Assembly: GCF_040958095.1 (NCBI RefSeq) | Contig: NC_091152.1 | Location: 14,604,266 to 14,668,265 of the forward strand | Length of the DNA stretch: 64,000 nt | Origin: Procambarus clarkii | Lineage: Eukaryota; Arthropoda; Malacostraca; Decapoda; Cambaridae | Direction of reading: 5' to 3' | Shown: piece by piece, positions 44,201-54,180 of the stretch | Layout of the letters: every line of letters starts with the position of its first letter | How positions within the stretch are numbered: the stretch's first letter is position 1 | The notes under the pieces: model-generated | What the model saw: the letters and a program-made list of their open reading frames with translations, nothing else | Databases searched by the model: none | Told to the model about the DNA's origin: nothing | Program-made: the position numbers and the translations under genes

Positions 44201-44275
44201 GTCGATTAAGGCAGTGTCTGGGATGCTCCCGGACGCAGGTTCGAATCCTCGTCACGGCCCTTGTGGATTTGTTCA
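44201..44275 (+). mobile_element. Leu-tRNA-like SINE, single copy
   Basis: GTCGATTAAGGCAGTGTCTG, GGATGCTCCCGGACGCAGG, TTCGAATCCTCGTCACGGC and TTGTGGATTTGTTCATT. It matches the right arm of the foldback at 2405. Confidence 0.7.
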
Positions 44276-44786
44276 TTTGGGCCTAAGGCCTATCAACTTC
44301 ACGAGGGTAATTAAGCCTGTGCTTACGGACCATCTAAGAAGTATACTTTGGTCCACAGTGCAAGACTAAAGTGTACTGTGGACGAACTCTCTGTACTGTG
44401 TATAACTCTGTGTATACACCGAGAAGCGGTGTATGTACACTGTATACATACACCGAGAAGCGGTATCATTTGTATAAAAACAGTGTATATTGCTTTTATA
44501 CAAATCAAATATATCCAGTGTGTTTATATATATTTCATGATGGAAGAGACAGCAGCAAACTGCCGGAGACAGTTTAATAACTGTTTATTTAAATGGCGAT
44601 TAAGTGGGAATTAGATCCAAATGTAACATCGTTTGACATAACAAAAAATGCTGTAACTATATTGCATTTGAAAATGCAGGTAAAACAAGTATTAAATTCT
44701 TAGGTTTTGCAATAAAGAATTAGAGACAAAGTTTCCCACGAATTTAAATATATTAAATATAACTATAATAAATGTGTGTGTATGTA
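44276..44786. other. Unique AT-rich stretch with a doubled motif
   Basis: TACACCGAGAAGCGGT occurs twice (about 44415 and 44450), separated by GTATACATAC-type palindromic sequence. Nothing else recognised. Confidence 0.4.
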
Positions 44787-44789
44787 TAT

Positions 44790-44850
<61 letters not shown>
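44787..44850. repeat. (AT)n microsatellite bordering the Penelope-like palindrome
   Basis: A pure AT run that joins the left end of the element directly. Confidence 0.95.
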
Positions 44851-44855
<5 letters not shown>

Positions 44856-44856
44856 A

Positions 44857-44966
44857 AATATGACCGAAAAAGTAAGATTAATAATTCTAACACGAATTTT
44901 CTCAATCTTTCGTACATTATGCTTCACTGCTGGAGGTAAATCAAAAATCACTTCTCCAAAATTCAT
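44857..44966 (-). pseudogene. Start of Penelope-like ORF (left arm), cut by (AT)n
   Basis: Reads MNFGEVIFDLPPAVKHNVRK and on to TFSVIFNN before entering the AT microsatellite. The same N-terminus occurs on the right at 48161. It follows the hammerhead-like motif by 10-15 bases and represents the beginning of a second, truncated unit. Confidence 0.7.
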
Positions 44967-44976
44967 TTTTATTTCT

Positions 44977-45029
44977 AGTCTGACGCGACACGGGCGCGTT
45001 TCGTAAAACTTATTACATTTTCAAAGACT
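44977..45029 (-). ncRNA. Hammerhead-ribozyme-like motif, left arm
   Basis: Mirror copy of the motif at 48098-48150 and identical in every paired and core position. See that entry for the fold. Confidence 0.55.
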
Positions 45030-45250
45030 TCACAAATACACAACTGATTAGAACTTGCGTTTCCCTGATTTTATATCTACATTTGAGTGAGGTGGGAAGG
45101 GTGATGTGGCATTACATTTGAGTGAGGTGGGAAGGATGATGTGGCATTAACACAAGACAGAACACTAGAGGATATTAATAGGGTATTAAAAGTATCAACA
45201 CAAGACAGAACAGAAACAATGGGTATTGAATAGAAGTGTTTGTAGAAAGC

Positions 45251-46520
45251 CTATTGGTCCATATTTCTTGATGCTTCTATATTGGAGCGGAGTCTTGAGG
45301 TGGGTAGAATATAGTTGTGCAATAATTGGCTGTTGATTGCTGGTGTTGACTTCTTGATGTGTAGTGCCCCGCAAACGTCAAGCCGCCTGCTATCGCTGTA
45401 TCTATCGATGATTTCTGTGTTGTTTACTAGGATTTCTCTGGCGATGGTTTGGTTATGGGAAGAGATTATATGTTCCTTAATGGAGCCCTGTTGTTTATGC
45501 ATCGTTAAACGCCTAGAAAGAGATGTTGTTGTCTTGCCTATATACTGGGTTTTTTGGAGCTTACAGTCCCCAAGTGGGCATTTGAAGGCATAGACGACGT
45601 TAGTCTCTTTTAAAGCGTTCTGTTTCGTGTCTGGAGAGTTTCTCATGAGTAGGCTGGCCGTTTTTCTGGTTTTATAGTAAATCGTCAGTTGTATCCTCTG
45701 ATTTTTGTCTGTAGGGATAACGTTTCTATTAACAATATCTTTCAGGACCCTTTCCTCTGTTTTATGAGCTGTGGAAAAGAAGTTCCTGTAAAATAGTCTA
45801 ATAGGGGGTATAGGTGTTGTGTTAGTTGTCTCTTCGGAGGTTGCATGGCTTTTCACTTTCCTTCTTATGATGTCTTCGATGAAACCATTGGAGAAGCCGT
45901 TATTGACTAGAACCTGCCTTACCCTACAGAGTTCTTCGTCGACTTGCTTCCATTCTGAGCTGTGGCTGAGAGCACGGTCGACGTATGCGTTAACAACACT
46001 CCTCTTGTACCTGTCAGGGCAGTCGCTGTTGGCATTTAGGCACATTCCTATGTTTGTTTCCTTTGTGTAGACTGCAGTGTGGAAACCTCCGCCCTTTTCC
46101 ATGACTGTTACATCTAGAAAAGGCAGCTTCCCATCCTTTTCCGTCTCGTAAGTGAAACGCAGCACGGAACTCTGCTCAAATGCCTCCTTCAGCTCCTGCA
46201 GATGTCTGACATCAGGTACCTGTGTAAAAATGTCGTCAACATACCTGCAGTATATGGCCGGTTTCAAGTTCATGTCGACTAAGACTTTTTGCTCGATGGT
46301 ACCCATGTAGAAGTTTGCAAACAGGACACCTAGGGGAGAACCCATGGCGACCCCATCTACTTGCTTATACATGTGCCCATCCGGGCTCAAGAAGGGTGCC
46401 TCTTTAGTACAAGCTTGGAGTAGTTTCCTCAGAATACTTTCTGGCATGTCAAGAGGAGTACAGGCTGGATCACGATACACTCTGTCGGCTATCATTCCGA
46501 TTGTCTCGTCCACAGGTACG
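45251..46520 (-). CDS. Penelope-like RT + GIY-YIG endonuclease, 5'-truncated (left arm)
   Basis: The open frame runs 46783-45251, but its first ~75-90 codons are antisense of the opposite arm. Element-derived coding starts near VPVDETIGMIADRVYRDPAC. It carries the RT segment DGVAMGSPLGVLFANFYMG, catalytic YVDD, a PFLDV-containing region, then a GIY-YIG nuclease signature (VVYAFKCP ... QYIGKTTTSLSRRL). RT plus C-terminal GIY-YIG is diagnostic of endonuclease-bearing Penelope-like elements, which use the nuclease to open the target. The RT N-terminal half is missing. It differs from the right arm at VCGALHIKK versus VCEALHIKK. Confidence 0.85.
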
Positions 46521-46604
46521 TTGGTACCTGTGTTGTCAGGTACGGTACGTTGTACGTACCTGACTTCCCAGGAAGTCAGGTACGTTGGTACCACAGGTAC
46601 TACC

Positions 46605-47876
46605 AACGTACCTGTGGACGAGACAATCGGAATGATAGCCGACAGAGTGTATCGTGATCCAGCCTGTACTCCTCTTGACATGCCAGAAAGTATTCTGAGG
46701 AAACTACTCCAAGCTTGTACTAAAGAGGCACCCTTCTTGAGCCCGGATGGGCACATGTATAAGCAAGTAGATGGGGTCGCCATGGGTTCTCCCCTAGGTG
46801 TCCTGTTTGCAAACTTCTACATGGGTACCATCGAGCAAAAAGTCTTAGTCGACATGAACTTGAAACCGGCCATATACTGCAGGTATGTTGACGACATTTT
46901 TACACAGGTACCTGATGTCAGACATCTGCAGGAGCTGAAGGAGGCATTTGAGCAGAGTTCCGTGCTGCGTTTCACTTACGAGACGGAAAAGGATGGGAAG
47001 CTGCCTTTTCTAGATGTAACAGTCATGGAAAAGGGCGGAGGTTTCCACACTGCAGTCTACACAAAGGAAACAAACATAGGAATGTGCCTAAATGCCAACA
47101 GCGACTGCCCTGACAGGTACAAGAGGAGTGTTGTTAACGCATACGTCGACCGTGCTCTCAGCCACAGCTCAGAATGGAAGCAAGTCGACGAAGAACTCTG
47201 TAGGGTAAGGCAGGTTCTAGTCAATAACGGCTTCTCCAATGGTTTCATCGAAGACATCATAAGAAGGAAAGTGAAAAGCCATGCAACCTCCGAAGAGACA
47301 ACTAACACAACACCTATACCCCCTATTAGACTATTTTACAGGAACTTCTTTTCCACAGCTCATAAAACAGAGGAAAGGGTCCTGAAAGATATTGTTAATA
47401 GAAACGTTATCCCTACAGACAAAAATCAGAGGATACAACTGACGATTTACTATAAAACCAGAAAAACGGCCAGCCTACTCATGAGAAACTCTCCAGACAC
47501 GAAACAGAACGCTTTAAAAGAGACTAACGTCGTCTATGCCTTCAAATGCCCACTTGGGGACTGTAAGCTCCAAAAAACCCAGTATATAGGCAAGACAACA
47601 ACATCTCTTTCTAGGCGTTTAACGATGCATAAACAACAGGGCTCCATTAAGGAACATATAATCTCTTCCCATAACCAAACCATCGCCAGAGAAATCCTAG
47701 TAAACAACACAGAAATCATCGATAGATACAGCGATAGCAGGCGGCTTGACGTTTGCGAGGCACTACACATCAAGAAGTCAACACCAGCAATCAACAGCCA
47801 ATTATTGCACAACTATATTCTACCCACCTCAAGACTCCGCTCCAATATAGAAGCATCAAGAAATATGGACCAATAG
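46605..47876 (+). CDS. Penelope-like RT + GIY-YIG endonuclease, 5'-truncated (right arm)
   Basis: The open frame starts at 46344 inside the opposite arm. Genuine element sequence begins about residue 88 (VPVDETIGMI). Counting from 46344, the RT catalytic YVDD is at residues 181-184, preceded by GVAMGSPLGVLFANFYMG. The GIY-YIG signature spans Y398 to Y414-I-G, with a following SLSRRLTMHKQQGSIKEHI helix region. The frame ends SNIEASRNMDQ. There is no internal stop in the element-derived 420 codons, so the copy is recent or was homogenised with its partner. Residues needed for early RT motifs are absent, so it cannot be an autonomous protein as it stands. Confidence 0.87.
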   Translation, partial: NVPVDETIGMIADRVYRDPACTPLDMPESILRKLLQACTKEAPFLSPDGHMYKQVDGVAMGSPLGVLFANFYMGTIEQKVLVDMNLKPAIYCRYVDDIFTQVPDVRHLQELKEAFEQSSVLRFTYETEKDGKLPFLDVTVMEKGGGFHTAVYTKETNIGMCLNANSDCPDRYKRSVVNAYVDRALSHSSEWKQVDEELCRVRQVLVNNGFSNGFIEDIIRRKVKSHATSEETTNTTPIPPIRLFYRNFFSTAHKTEERVLKDIVNRNVIPTDKNQRIQLTIYYKTRKTASLLMRNSPDTKQNALKETNVVYAFKCPLGDCKLQKTQYIGKTTTSLSRRLTMHKQQGSIKEHIISSHNQTIAREILVNNTEIIDRYSDSRRLDVCEALHIKKSTPAINSQLLHNYILPTSRLRSNIEASRNMDQ

Positions 47877-48097
47877 GCTTTCTACAAACACTTCTATTCA
47901 ATACCCATTGTTTCTGTTCTGTCTTGTGTTGATACTTTTAATACCCTATTAATATCCTCTAGTGTTCTGTCTTGTGTTAATGCCACATCATCCTTCCCAC
48001 CTCACTCAAATGTAATGCCACATCACCCTTCCCACCTCACTCAAATGTAGATATAAAATCAGGGAAACGCAAGTTCTAATCAGTTGTGTATTTGTGA

Positions 48098-48150
48098 AGT
48101 CTTTGAAAATGTAATAAGTTTTACGAAACGCGCCCGTGTCGCGTCAGACT
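48098..48150 (+). ncRNA. Hammerhead-ribozyme-like motif, right arm
   Basis: Fold read from the sequence: stem I AGTCT (48098-48102) with AGACT (48146-48150); core UUGAAAA (48103-48109) plus one U; stem II GTAA (48111-48114) with TTAC (48121-48124), loop 6; GAA (48125-48127); stem III ACGCG (48128-48132) with CGCGT (48140-48144), loop 7; then C48145, with predicted cleavage between 48145 and 48146. The canonical core is CUGANGA. Here positions 3 and 8 are U and A, a paired change, since these two bases form a Watson-Crick pair in the full-length hammerhead fold. There is also one extra U before stem II. Cleavage would leave an RNA starting 15 nt before the ATG at 48161. Hammerhead motifs are a known feature of Penelope-like elements. 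Activity of this variant is untested. Confidence 0.55.
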
Positions 48151-48160
48151 AGAAATAAAA

Positions 48161-48311
48161 ATGAATTTTGGAGAAGTGATTTTTGATTTACCTCCAGCAG
48201 TGAAGCATAATGTACGAAAGATTGAGAAAATTCGTGTTAGAATTATTAATCTTACTTTTTCGGTCATATTTAATAATATATGTCTACAGGAAAGACTGCT
48301 ACCAAAATATA

Positions 48312-48315
<4 letters not shown>
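48161..48315 (+). pseudogene. Start of a second Penelope-like unit, cut by (AT)n
   Basis: Reads MNFGEVIFDLPPAVKHNVRK, then a segment to CLQERLLPKYTN before the AT run. This looks like the N-terminus of the element ORF. Its position downstream of the hammerhead-like motif indicates tandem organisation, with the second unit cut short. Confidence 0.7.

Positions 48316-48394
<79 letters not shown>
48316..48394. repeat. (AT)n microsatellite bordering the palindrome
   Basis: About 40 TA units directly after ACTAATATATAT. Confidence 0.95.
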
Positions 48395-48397
<3 letters not shown>

Positions 48398-48499
48398 GGC
48401 GACCAATGGGAGGGTACGAAAGAGACAAAGAGTGGATATGAGGTGAAAAGAGGGGGAAAAAAGACACGAGTACTTACGGGTACCCCTTTTAAAATATGT

Positions 48500-48735
48500 G
48501 TGTACTCACTTAGTTGTGGTGGCAAGGGTTGAGCTCTGGCTCTTTGGTCCCGCTTCTCAACTGTCAATCAACTGGTGTATAGGTTCCTGAGCCTACTGGG
48601 CTCTATCATAACTACAGTTGAAACTGTGTATGGAGTCAGCCTCCACCACATTACTGCCTAAAGCATTCCATTCATTACCAACCCTAACACTGAAAATGTT
48701 ATTCCAATGTCGCTGTGGCTCATTTGGGCACTCTG
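48500..48735 (-). pseudogene. LINE family A 3' fragment, reverse
   Basis: Starts at the tail (TGTACTCACTTAGTTGTGGT, CTCTTTGGTCCCGCTTCTCA), then the reverse of the C-terminal codons (GGAGTCAGCCTCCACCACAT, CTAAAGCATTCCATTCATTA) up to TCATTTGGGCACTC. It is diverged from the 9167 copy by scattered changes. Confidence 0.85.
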
Positions 48736-49064
48736 GGGGTAGAGATCTTGGCACTACTGGGTACCCCAAACTACTAATTAAATAAAATGATTAACAGCAT
48801 CTTTGAAGATAACACGAAACAAGATAACGAAGCCAACGACGAATAAAAGCAAATATTGATTATGGATGAAATTTTCCAGGTAAGAGATCATGGATATTCT
48901 CAAATGTTTACGCAGCATTTACCTCTGATTTGAGTATTTGTTCCGTAAATACTCCCGCATCCACTGACAAACTTCGGCTTTGAAATGTTGCCAGTATTGA
49001 GCGATTCAGACCAGGGCTTCAGGTGCCTGGAGGTCCTATTGTTGGGGATTCAATATCCTCAATA
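48736..49064. other. Unique stretch
   Basis: Nothing recognised. Confidence 0.35.
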
Positions 49065-49340
49065 TTTCCAAGACGCAGTCATGCAGTAGTCTGATATCTA
49101 AGCTGCCACCGTATTGTTATCTCCAGGAAATAGTCATGCAGTAGTCTGATATCTAAAAATGACACCATTTTGTTATCTCCAAGACGCAGTCATGCAGTAC
49201 TCTGATATCTAAGCTGCCACCGTGCTGTTATCTCCAAGACGCAGTCATGCAGTACTCTGATATCTAAGCTGCCACCGTGCTGTTATCTCCAAGACGCAGT
49301 CATGCAGTACTCTGATATCTAAACTGCCACCGTGCTGGGA
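49065..49340. repeat. 55-bp minisatellite, 5 copies
   Basis: The unit contains TCCAAGACGCAGTCATGCAG, TACTCTGATATCTAAGC and TGCCACCGTGCTGTTATC. The left copies are more diverged than the right, so the array seems to grow at its right end. Confidence 0.93.
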
Positions 49341-49401
49341 CTGTCAATATTATGCGCAAAAAACACAAGAATATTACACACAGATATCTAGATATCACAA
49401 T

Positions 49402-49530
49402 AGCGTGATGCATCAAATGAACAAATCCACAAGGGCCGTGGCGAGGGTTCGAACTATTAAGTCAGTGTCTCGGATCCTCTCGGACGTAGATTCGAACCTT
49501 CGTCACGGCCCTTGTTAATTTGTTCATTAA
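49402..49530. mobile_element. Leu-tRNA-like SINE, foldback copy
   Basis: Left arm GTGATGCATCAAATGAACAA ... GGGTTCGAAC, right arm GATTCGAACCTTCGTCACGG ... AATTTGTTCATT. Same flanking words and inverted layout as 2301-2465, but the left arm is shortened. Confidence 0.65.
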
Positions 49531-49591
49531 CAAGAATTTTCTCTCGTTTCTTATGTATTACTGTAACCGATCAATGCCTCTGTTGTCAAGC

Positions 49592-49800
49592 TGGAGGGGG
49601 GGGGGGGAGTTGTGGGCGGTCAGATAAGGGGGGGGGGTTGTGGGCGGTCTGATAACGGGGGGGGGGGCGGTCAGATAAGGGGGGGGGGGTTGTGGGCGGT
49701 CAGATAAGGGGGGGGGGTTGTGGGCGGTCTGATAACGGGGGGGGGGGGCGGTCAGATAAGGGGGGGGGGTTGTGGGCGGGCAGATAAGGGGAGGGGTGTT
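49592..49800. repeat. G-tract minisatellite, G-quadruplex prone
   Basis: TTGTGGGCGGTCAGATAAGG-type units are separated by runs of 8-11 G. A longer ~110-bp block (ending TCTGATAACGGGG) is duplicated. Homopolymer lengths may be unreliable in assembly. Confidence 0.9.
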
Positions 49801-49884
49801 ACAGTGTATTAAGGTAATCTCCCGTCACTAATCCTCACGCCTGCTTCTGCATTAATGACTTACATGAAAAGATATGGACACACG

Positions 49885-50355
49885 ATAAGCCTCCCCAATC
49901 CCCAATCTTTTCTTCCTACGTAGGTATAAGCCTCCCCAATCCCTAATCTTTCCTTCCTACGTAGGTATAAGCCTCCCAAATCCCTAATCCTTCCTCCCTA
50001 CATAAGTATAAGCCTCCCCAATCCCCAATCTTTCCTCCCTACATAAGTATAAGCCTCCCCAATCCCTAATCTTTCCTCCCTACGTAGGTATAAGCCTCCC
50101 CAATCCCTAATCTTTCCTCCCTACATAGGTATAAGCCTCCCCAATCCCTAATCTTTCCTCCCTACATAGGTATAAGCCTCCCCAATCCCGAATCTTTCCT
50201 CCCTACATAGGTATAAGCCTCCCCAATTCCTAATTTTTCCTCCCTACATAAGTATAAGCCTCCCCAATCCCGAATCTTTCCTCCCTACATAGGTATAAGC
50301 CTGCCCAATCTCTGATCTTTCCTCCCTACGTAGATATAAGCCTCCCTCATCCCTA
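49885..50355. repeat. 41-bp minisatellite, about 11 copies
   Basis: The unit contains TAGGTATAAGCCTCCCCAAT, CCCTAATCTTTCCTCCC and TACA, with CATAAG/CGTAGG variants. Confidence 0.95.
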
Positions 50356-50737
50356 CAAACTTATAAGTCATATATACAACAGTAGTGTTTTCAAAAGACA
50401 TTTTTTAATGACGTGAAAATAATCTTAATTTTTCCCGTGTTGTAAATATAAAAAATAATTTTCCTTGACTGTCTTTTAAAAATCAATACATTTTCTCGCT
50501 TCTAAAATAATTTAAAATTTTCTCAACTCTCTCTGCCTTACCAACAAATGGAATAGGCAGTTTCCCCCTCAATATTTTATAACTAATTTAATAAAAAAAA
50601 TCCATTAAATTTGTTTGGTAAGGAAAAATAAGCAAGTCTTTTAACCATTGAAAGCAAATATGAACCAAATGTGCAAACGTCATGATTCCTGGATCAGATT
50701 CCTTTGTGATTATCATTATTCTGTTTGATGTTCATTA
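50356..50737. other. AT-rich unique stretch
   Basis: Nothing recognised. Confidence 0.4.
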
Positions 50738-51128
50738 TGTGCTGCCTGCAGGTGTGGGACAGGTGTGGTGTTTGGTGGTGGTGCTGCCTGCAGGTGTGGG
50801 ACAGGTGTGGTGTTTGGTGGTGGTGCTGCCTGCAGGTGTGGGGGACAGGTGGTGGAGCTGCCTGCAGGTGTGTGGAACAGGTGGTGTTTTTGGTGGTGGT
50901 GCTGCCTGCAGGTGTGGGGAGAGGTGGTGTGTTTGGTGGTGGTGCTGCCTGCAGGTGTGGGATATGTGGTGTTTGGTGGTGGAGCTGCCTGCAGGTATGG
51001 GATAGGTGGAGTTTGGTGGTGGTGCTGCTGCCTGCAGGTGTGGGGACAGGTGGAGAGTTTGGTGGTGGTGCTGCCTGCAGGTGTGGGGACAGGTGGTGGT
51101 TGGTGGTGGTGCTGCCTGCAGGTGTGGT
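50738..51128. repeat. ~42-bp minisatellite, about 9 copies
   Basis: Each unit contains GCTGCCTGCAGGTGTGGG, followed by a GGTGGTG-rich segment of variable length. Confidence 0.92.
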
Positions 51129-51183
51129 CCCCCCCCCCTCACACTAAACCTCATCCCAACACAATGTGTTGGGATGTGCTTTA

Positions 51184-51796
51184 TCTGTTGCGTCACCTGT
51201 CATACATATCTGTTGCGTCACCTGTCATACATATCTGTTGCGTCACCTGTCATACATATCTGTTGCGTCACCTGTCATACATATCTGCTGCGTCACCTGT
51301 CATACATATCTGCTGCGTCACCTGTCATACATATCTGTTGCGTCACCTGTCATACATATCTGCTGCGTCACCTGTCATACATATCTGCTGCGTCACCTGT
51401 CATACATATCTGCTGCGTCACCTGTCATACATATCTGCTGCGTCACCTGTCATGCATATCTGTTGCGTCACCTGTCATACATATCTGTTGCGTCACCTGT
51501 CATACATATCTGTTGCGTCACCTGTCATACATATCTGTTGCGTCACCAGTCATACATATCTGTTGCGTCACCTGTCATACATATCTGTTGCGTCACCTGT
51601 CATGCATATCTGTTGCGTCACTTGTCATGCATATCTGTTGCGTCACCTGTCATGCATATATGTTGCGTCACCTGTCATGCATATCTGTTGCGTCACCTGT
51701 CATGCATATATGTTGCGTCACCTGTCATGCATATCTATTGCGTCACCTGTCATGCATATATGTTGCGTCACCTGTCATGCATATCTGTTGCGTCAC
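51184..51796. repeat. 25-bp minisatellite, about 24 copies
   Basis: The unit contains TGTTGCGTCACCTGTCATAC and ATATC. CTGCTGCG copies cluster at 51285-51450. CATGCATA replaces CATACATA almost throughout the right third. Confidence 0.97.
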
Positions 51797-51985
51797 GTGA
51801 ACTAGCCGGTATGAACCACCTGGTCGACCAGCCGGTATGAACCACCTGGTCGACCAGCCGGTATGAACCACCTGGTAGTCCAACCGGCCATCAACTCGTC
51901 AACCGGCCATCAACTCGTCAACCGGCCATCAACTCATCAACCGGCCATCAACTCGTCAACCGGCCATCAACTCGTCAACCGGCCA
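51797..51985. repeat. Two adjacent minisatellites (26 bp and 19 bp)
   Basis: AGCCGGTATGAACCACCTGG (about 3 copies) is followed by AACCGGCCATCAACTCGTC (about 6 copies). The shared ACCGG word suggests the second grew from the edge of the first. Confidence 0.9.
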
Positions 51986-52195
51986 CCAGAGAGCCACACG
52001 CAAACGACCACTTCAGCTGCTGGACCATTTACATGAGCTAACAAACCTCGACTTTTTTGTTTTGCATTGCCGGCCATTTATCTCACTTGCGCTTATTTAA
52101 TGTAGTTATATGCATGAAAATACTTTTCCGAACGACTCTACGTGCCTTGAATATGCATGGAGTTTACCAACGATCGCTCCACCTTTTACACACAT

Positions 52196-52294
<99 letters not shown>

Positions 52295-52310
52295 AAATAT
52301 ATATATATAC
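52196..52310. repeat. (AT)n compound microsatellite
   Basis: AT runs are interrupted by TTATATAT and CACACACACAAA. Confidence 0.93.
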
Positions 52311-52452
52311 AAATACATAGAAAAAATAATTAGGGTGGTAGGAGAGGAAAAGAATAAAGTATTCAGTGAGAATCCACACGATCTTCTCTGAATGCTCTTT
52401 GTTTTCTTCTTCGAGGATGTGGGTCCCTGCAATTGCACCAGAGGTGGTACCC

Positions 52453-52455
<3 letters not shown>

Positions 52456-52541
<86 letters not shown>
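52456..52541. repeat. (AT)n microsatellite
   Basis: Pure run of about 43 units. Confidence 0.95.
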
Positions 52542-52542
<1 letters not shown>

Positions 52543-53154
52543 ATTATTGGGACTCATTGCTTGATGAATAATGATGACATGAGTGATTAGAGGTGATGAC
52601 GATGACATGATTCAACCTCAATGTGATGATAACTGACGCTAATGACTCCTAATGATTGATGCAAATGCTTAATCTTTCTACACAAGTGTGGTTAATGATA
52701 TGAAAGATTCATTGACATAATTGGTCCATCAATCTCTAATAAACACACGTCAAGAAGGAATCAACTATGCAGGGAACTGTTCCTGAGGGTTAATATAATA
52801 AATCCATCTTAGTCTGTCTGCTATCCTCCGGCCAGAAGGGGAGGATTCGCCCGTCACACTAAACTGCCTTTCAGGCAACCAGCAGCATGGAAAGATAGTG
52901 ATTAAGAGGCTGTGTGTATGATGGCTGACGATGTGTGCAGTGAAATCTGATATAATGAACGATAACGTATAATTATTGATAATGATTAATGATGTTAATG
53001 AGTACAATGCCAGGGCAGTGATGGCCCTCAAACACTAACATTCAATCCCCATCAAACCACCCGAACCACTAATTACCAAACCCTCCAATCCCCTATCACT
53101 AACCTGAAACCCCATCAATCGCTCACCTCCAACTCCATTTAAACCCCCAACTCC
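52542..53154. other. Unique stretch
   Basis: Rich in GATGATGA/TAATGATTGA words. Nothing else recognised. Confidence 0.4.
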
Positions 53155-53335
53155 CTAGCCACTTGGGTTGGACGGTAGAGCGACGGTCTCGCGTCATGCA
53201 GGTCGGCGTTCAATCCCCCGACCGTCCAAGTGGCTGGGCACCATTCCTTCCCCTCGTCCCATCCCAAACCCTTATCCAGCTCCTTACCCAGTATTATATA
53301 GTAACAATGCTCTTGCGCTTTCCCCTAATCCCCAA
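53155..53335 (+). mobile_element. SINE-II copy
   Basis: GGACGGTAGAGCGACGGTCT, GGTCGGCGTTCAATCCCC, CAAGTGGCTGGGCACC and a body ending TCTTGCGCTTTCCCC. Confidence 0.85.
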
Positions 53336-53639
53336 CCCCCCATACCACTAACCATCGACTCCCCCCCAACTCCCGCCAGCCACAAACCAGCAATCCAGTG
53401 CCACCACTAACCAACAGCTCGCTCGAAACAGTCTGCTTGATCAAGAGCGCAACTCACTAATCAAGCCGGCTCGTTAGGGCTTTACTGAGGGGAGAGAAGA
53501 ACATCCTTCAAGGCAGGTGATTAAAGTCGATCCCTCGAGTCATTACTTACGCTCGGAACAAAAGCCACCTTGACGCTCGTAATTCCCAGGCACGTGGCTT
53601 GGCAACCTCTTCGCCCCCAGAATGTTGCGGCGGCGTCTG
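53336..53639. other. Unique stretch
   Basis: Nothing recognised. Confidence 0.35.
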
Positions 53640-54165
53640 AACGAGGTTGTTAGGGTGTTGTGTGGCTGTTAGGGTGAAGATCACTGGACGTGGTTGTTAG
53701 GGTGTTGTGTGGCTGTTAGGGTGATGATCACTGGACATGGTTGTTAGGGTGAAGGATCACTGGACAGGGTTGTCAGGGTGAGGATCACTGGACAGGGTTG
53801 TTAGGGTGAAGGATCACTGGACAGGGTTGTTAGGGTGAGGATCACTGGACAGGGTTGTTAGGGTGAGGATCACTGGACAGGGTTGTTAGGGTGAGGATCA
53901 CTGGACATGGTTGTTAGGGTGAAGGATCACTGGACATGGTTGTTAGGGTGAATGATCACTGGACATGGTTGTTAGGGTGAAGGATCACTGGACGTGGTTG
54001 TTAGGGTGAAGGATCACTAGACATGGTTGTTAGGGTGAGGATCACTGGACGTGGTTGTTAGGGTGTTGTGTGGCTGTTAGGGTGAGGATCATTGGACGTG
54101 GTTGTTAGGGTGAGGATCACTGGACATGGTTGCTAGGGTGAGGATCACTGGACGTGGTTGTTGGG
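53640..54165. repeat. 28/29-bp minisatellite, about 18 copies
   Basis: The unit contains GGTTGTTAGGGTGAGGATCA and CTGGACAT. GAAGG (+1) and ACAGGG/ACGTGG variants form local blocks. Copies with TTGTGTGGCTG occur near both ends. Confidence 0.95.
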
Positions 54166-54180
54166 AACCGTTCTCCCCAA

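Larger units (their letters stand above)
44847..48315. mobile_element. Head-to-head pair of Penelope-like elements (3.4-kb palindrome)
   Basis: Two 5'-truncated Penelope-like retroelement copies meet head to head, with arms 44847-46520 (minus) and about 46605-48280 (plus) mirrored about position 46563. By translation the arms differ at only about one residue. The ~90-bp centre is asymmetric and contains shuffled GTACGTTGGTACC-type pieces. Each arm has, in order, the RT C-terminal part, a GIY-YIG endonuclease, a spacer, a hammerhead-like fold, and the start of a further unit (MNFGEVIFDLPPAVKHNVRK). That order implies a tandem-unit origin with a pseudo-LTR, as is usual in Penelope-like elements. 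The right arm extends about 36 bp further before its AT run. Confidence 0.85.

Noticed and set aside
46344-46604. N-terminal 87 residues of the right-arm Penelope-like frame as genuine protein
   Set aside because: They are the antisense of the opposite arm (MATPSTCLYMCPSGLKKG also begins the left-arm frame), created by the palindrome.
44847-48315. LTR retrotransposon or endogenous virus
   Set aside because: There is no gag, protease, RNase H or integrase. RT with a C-terminal GIY-YIG nuclease places it with Penelope-like elements. No retroviral or LTR-type element was recognised anywhere in the window.
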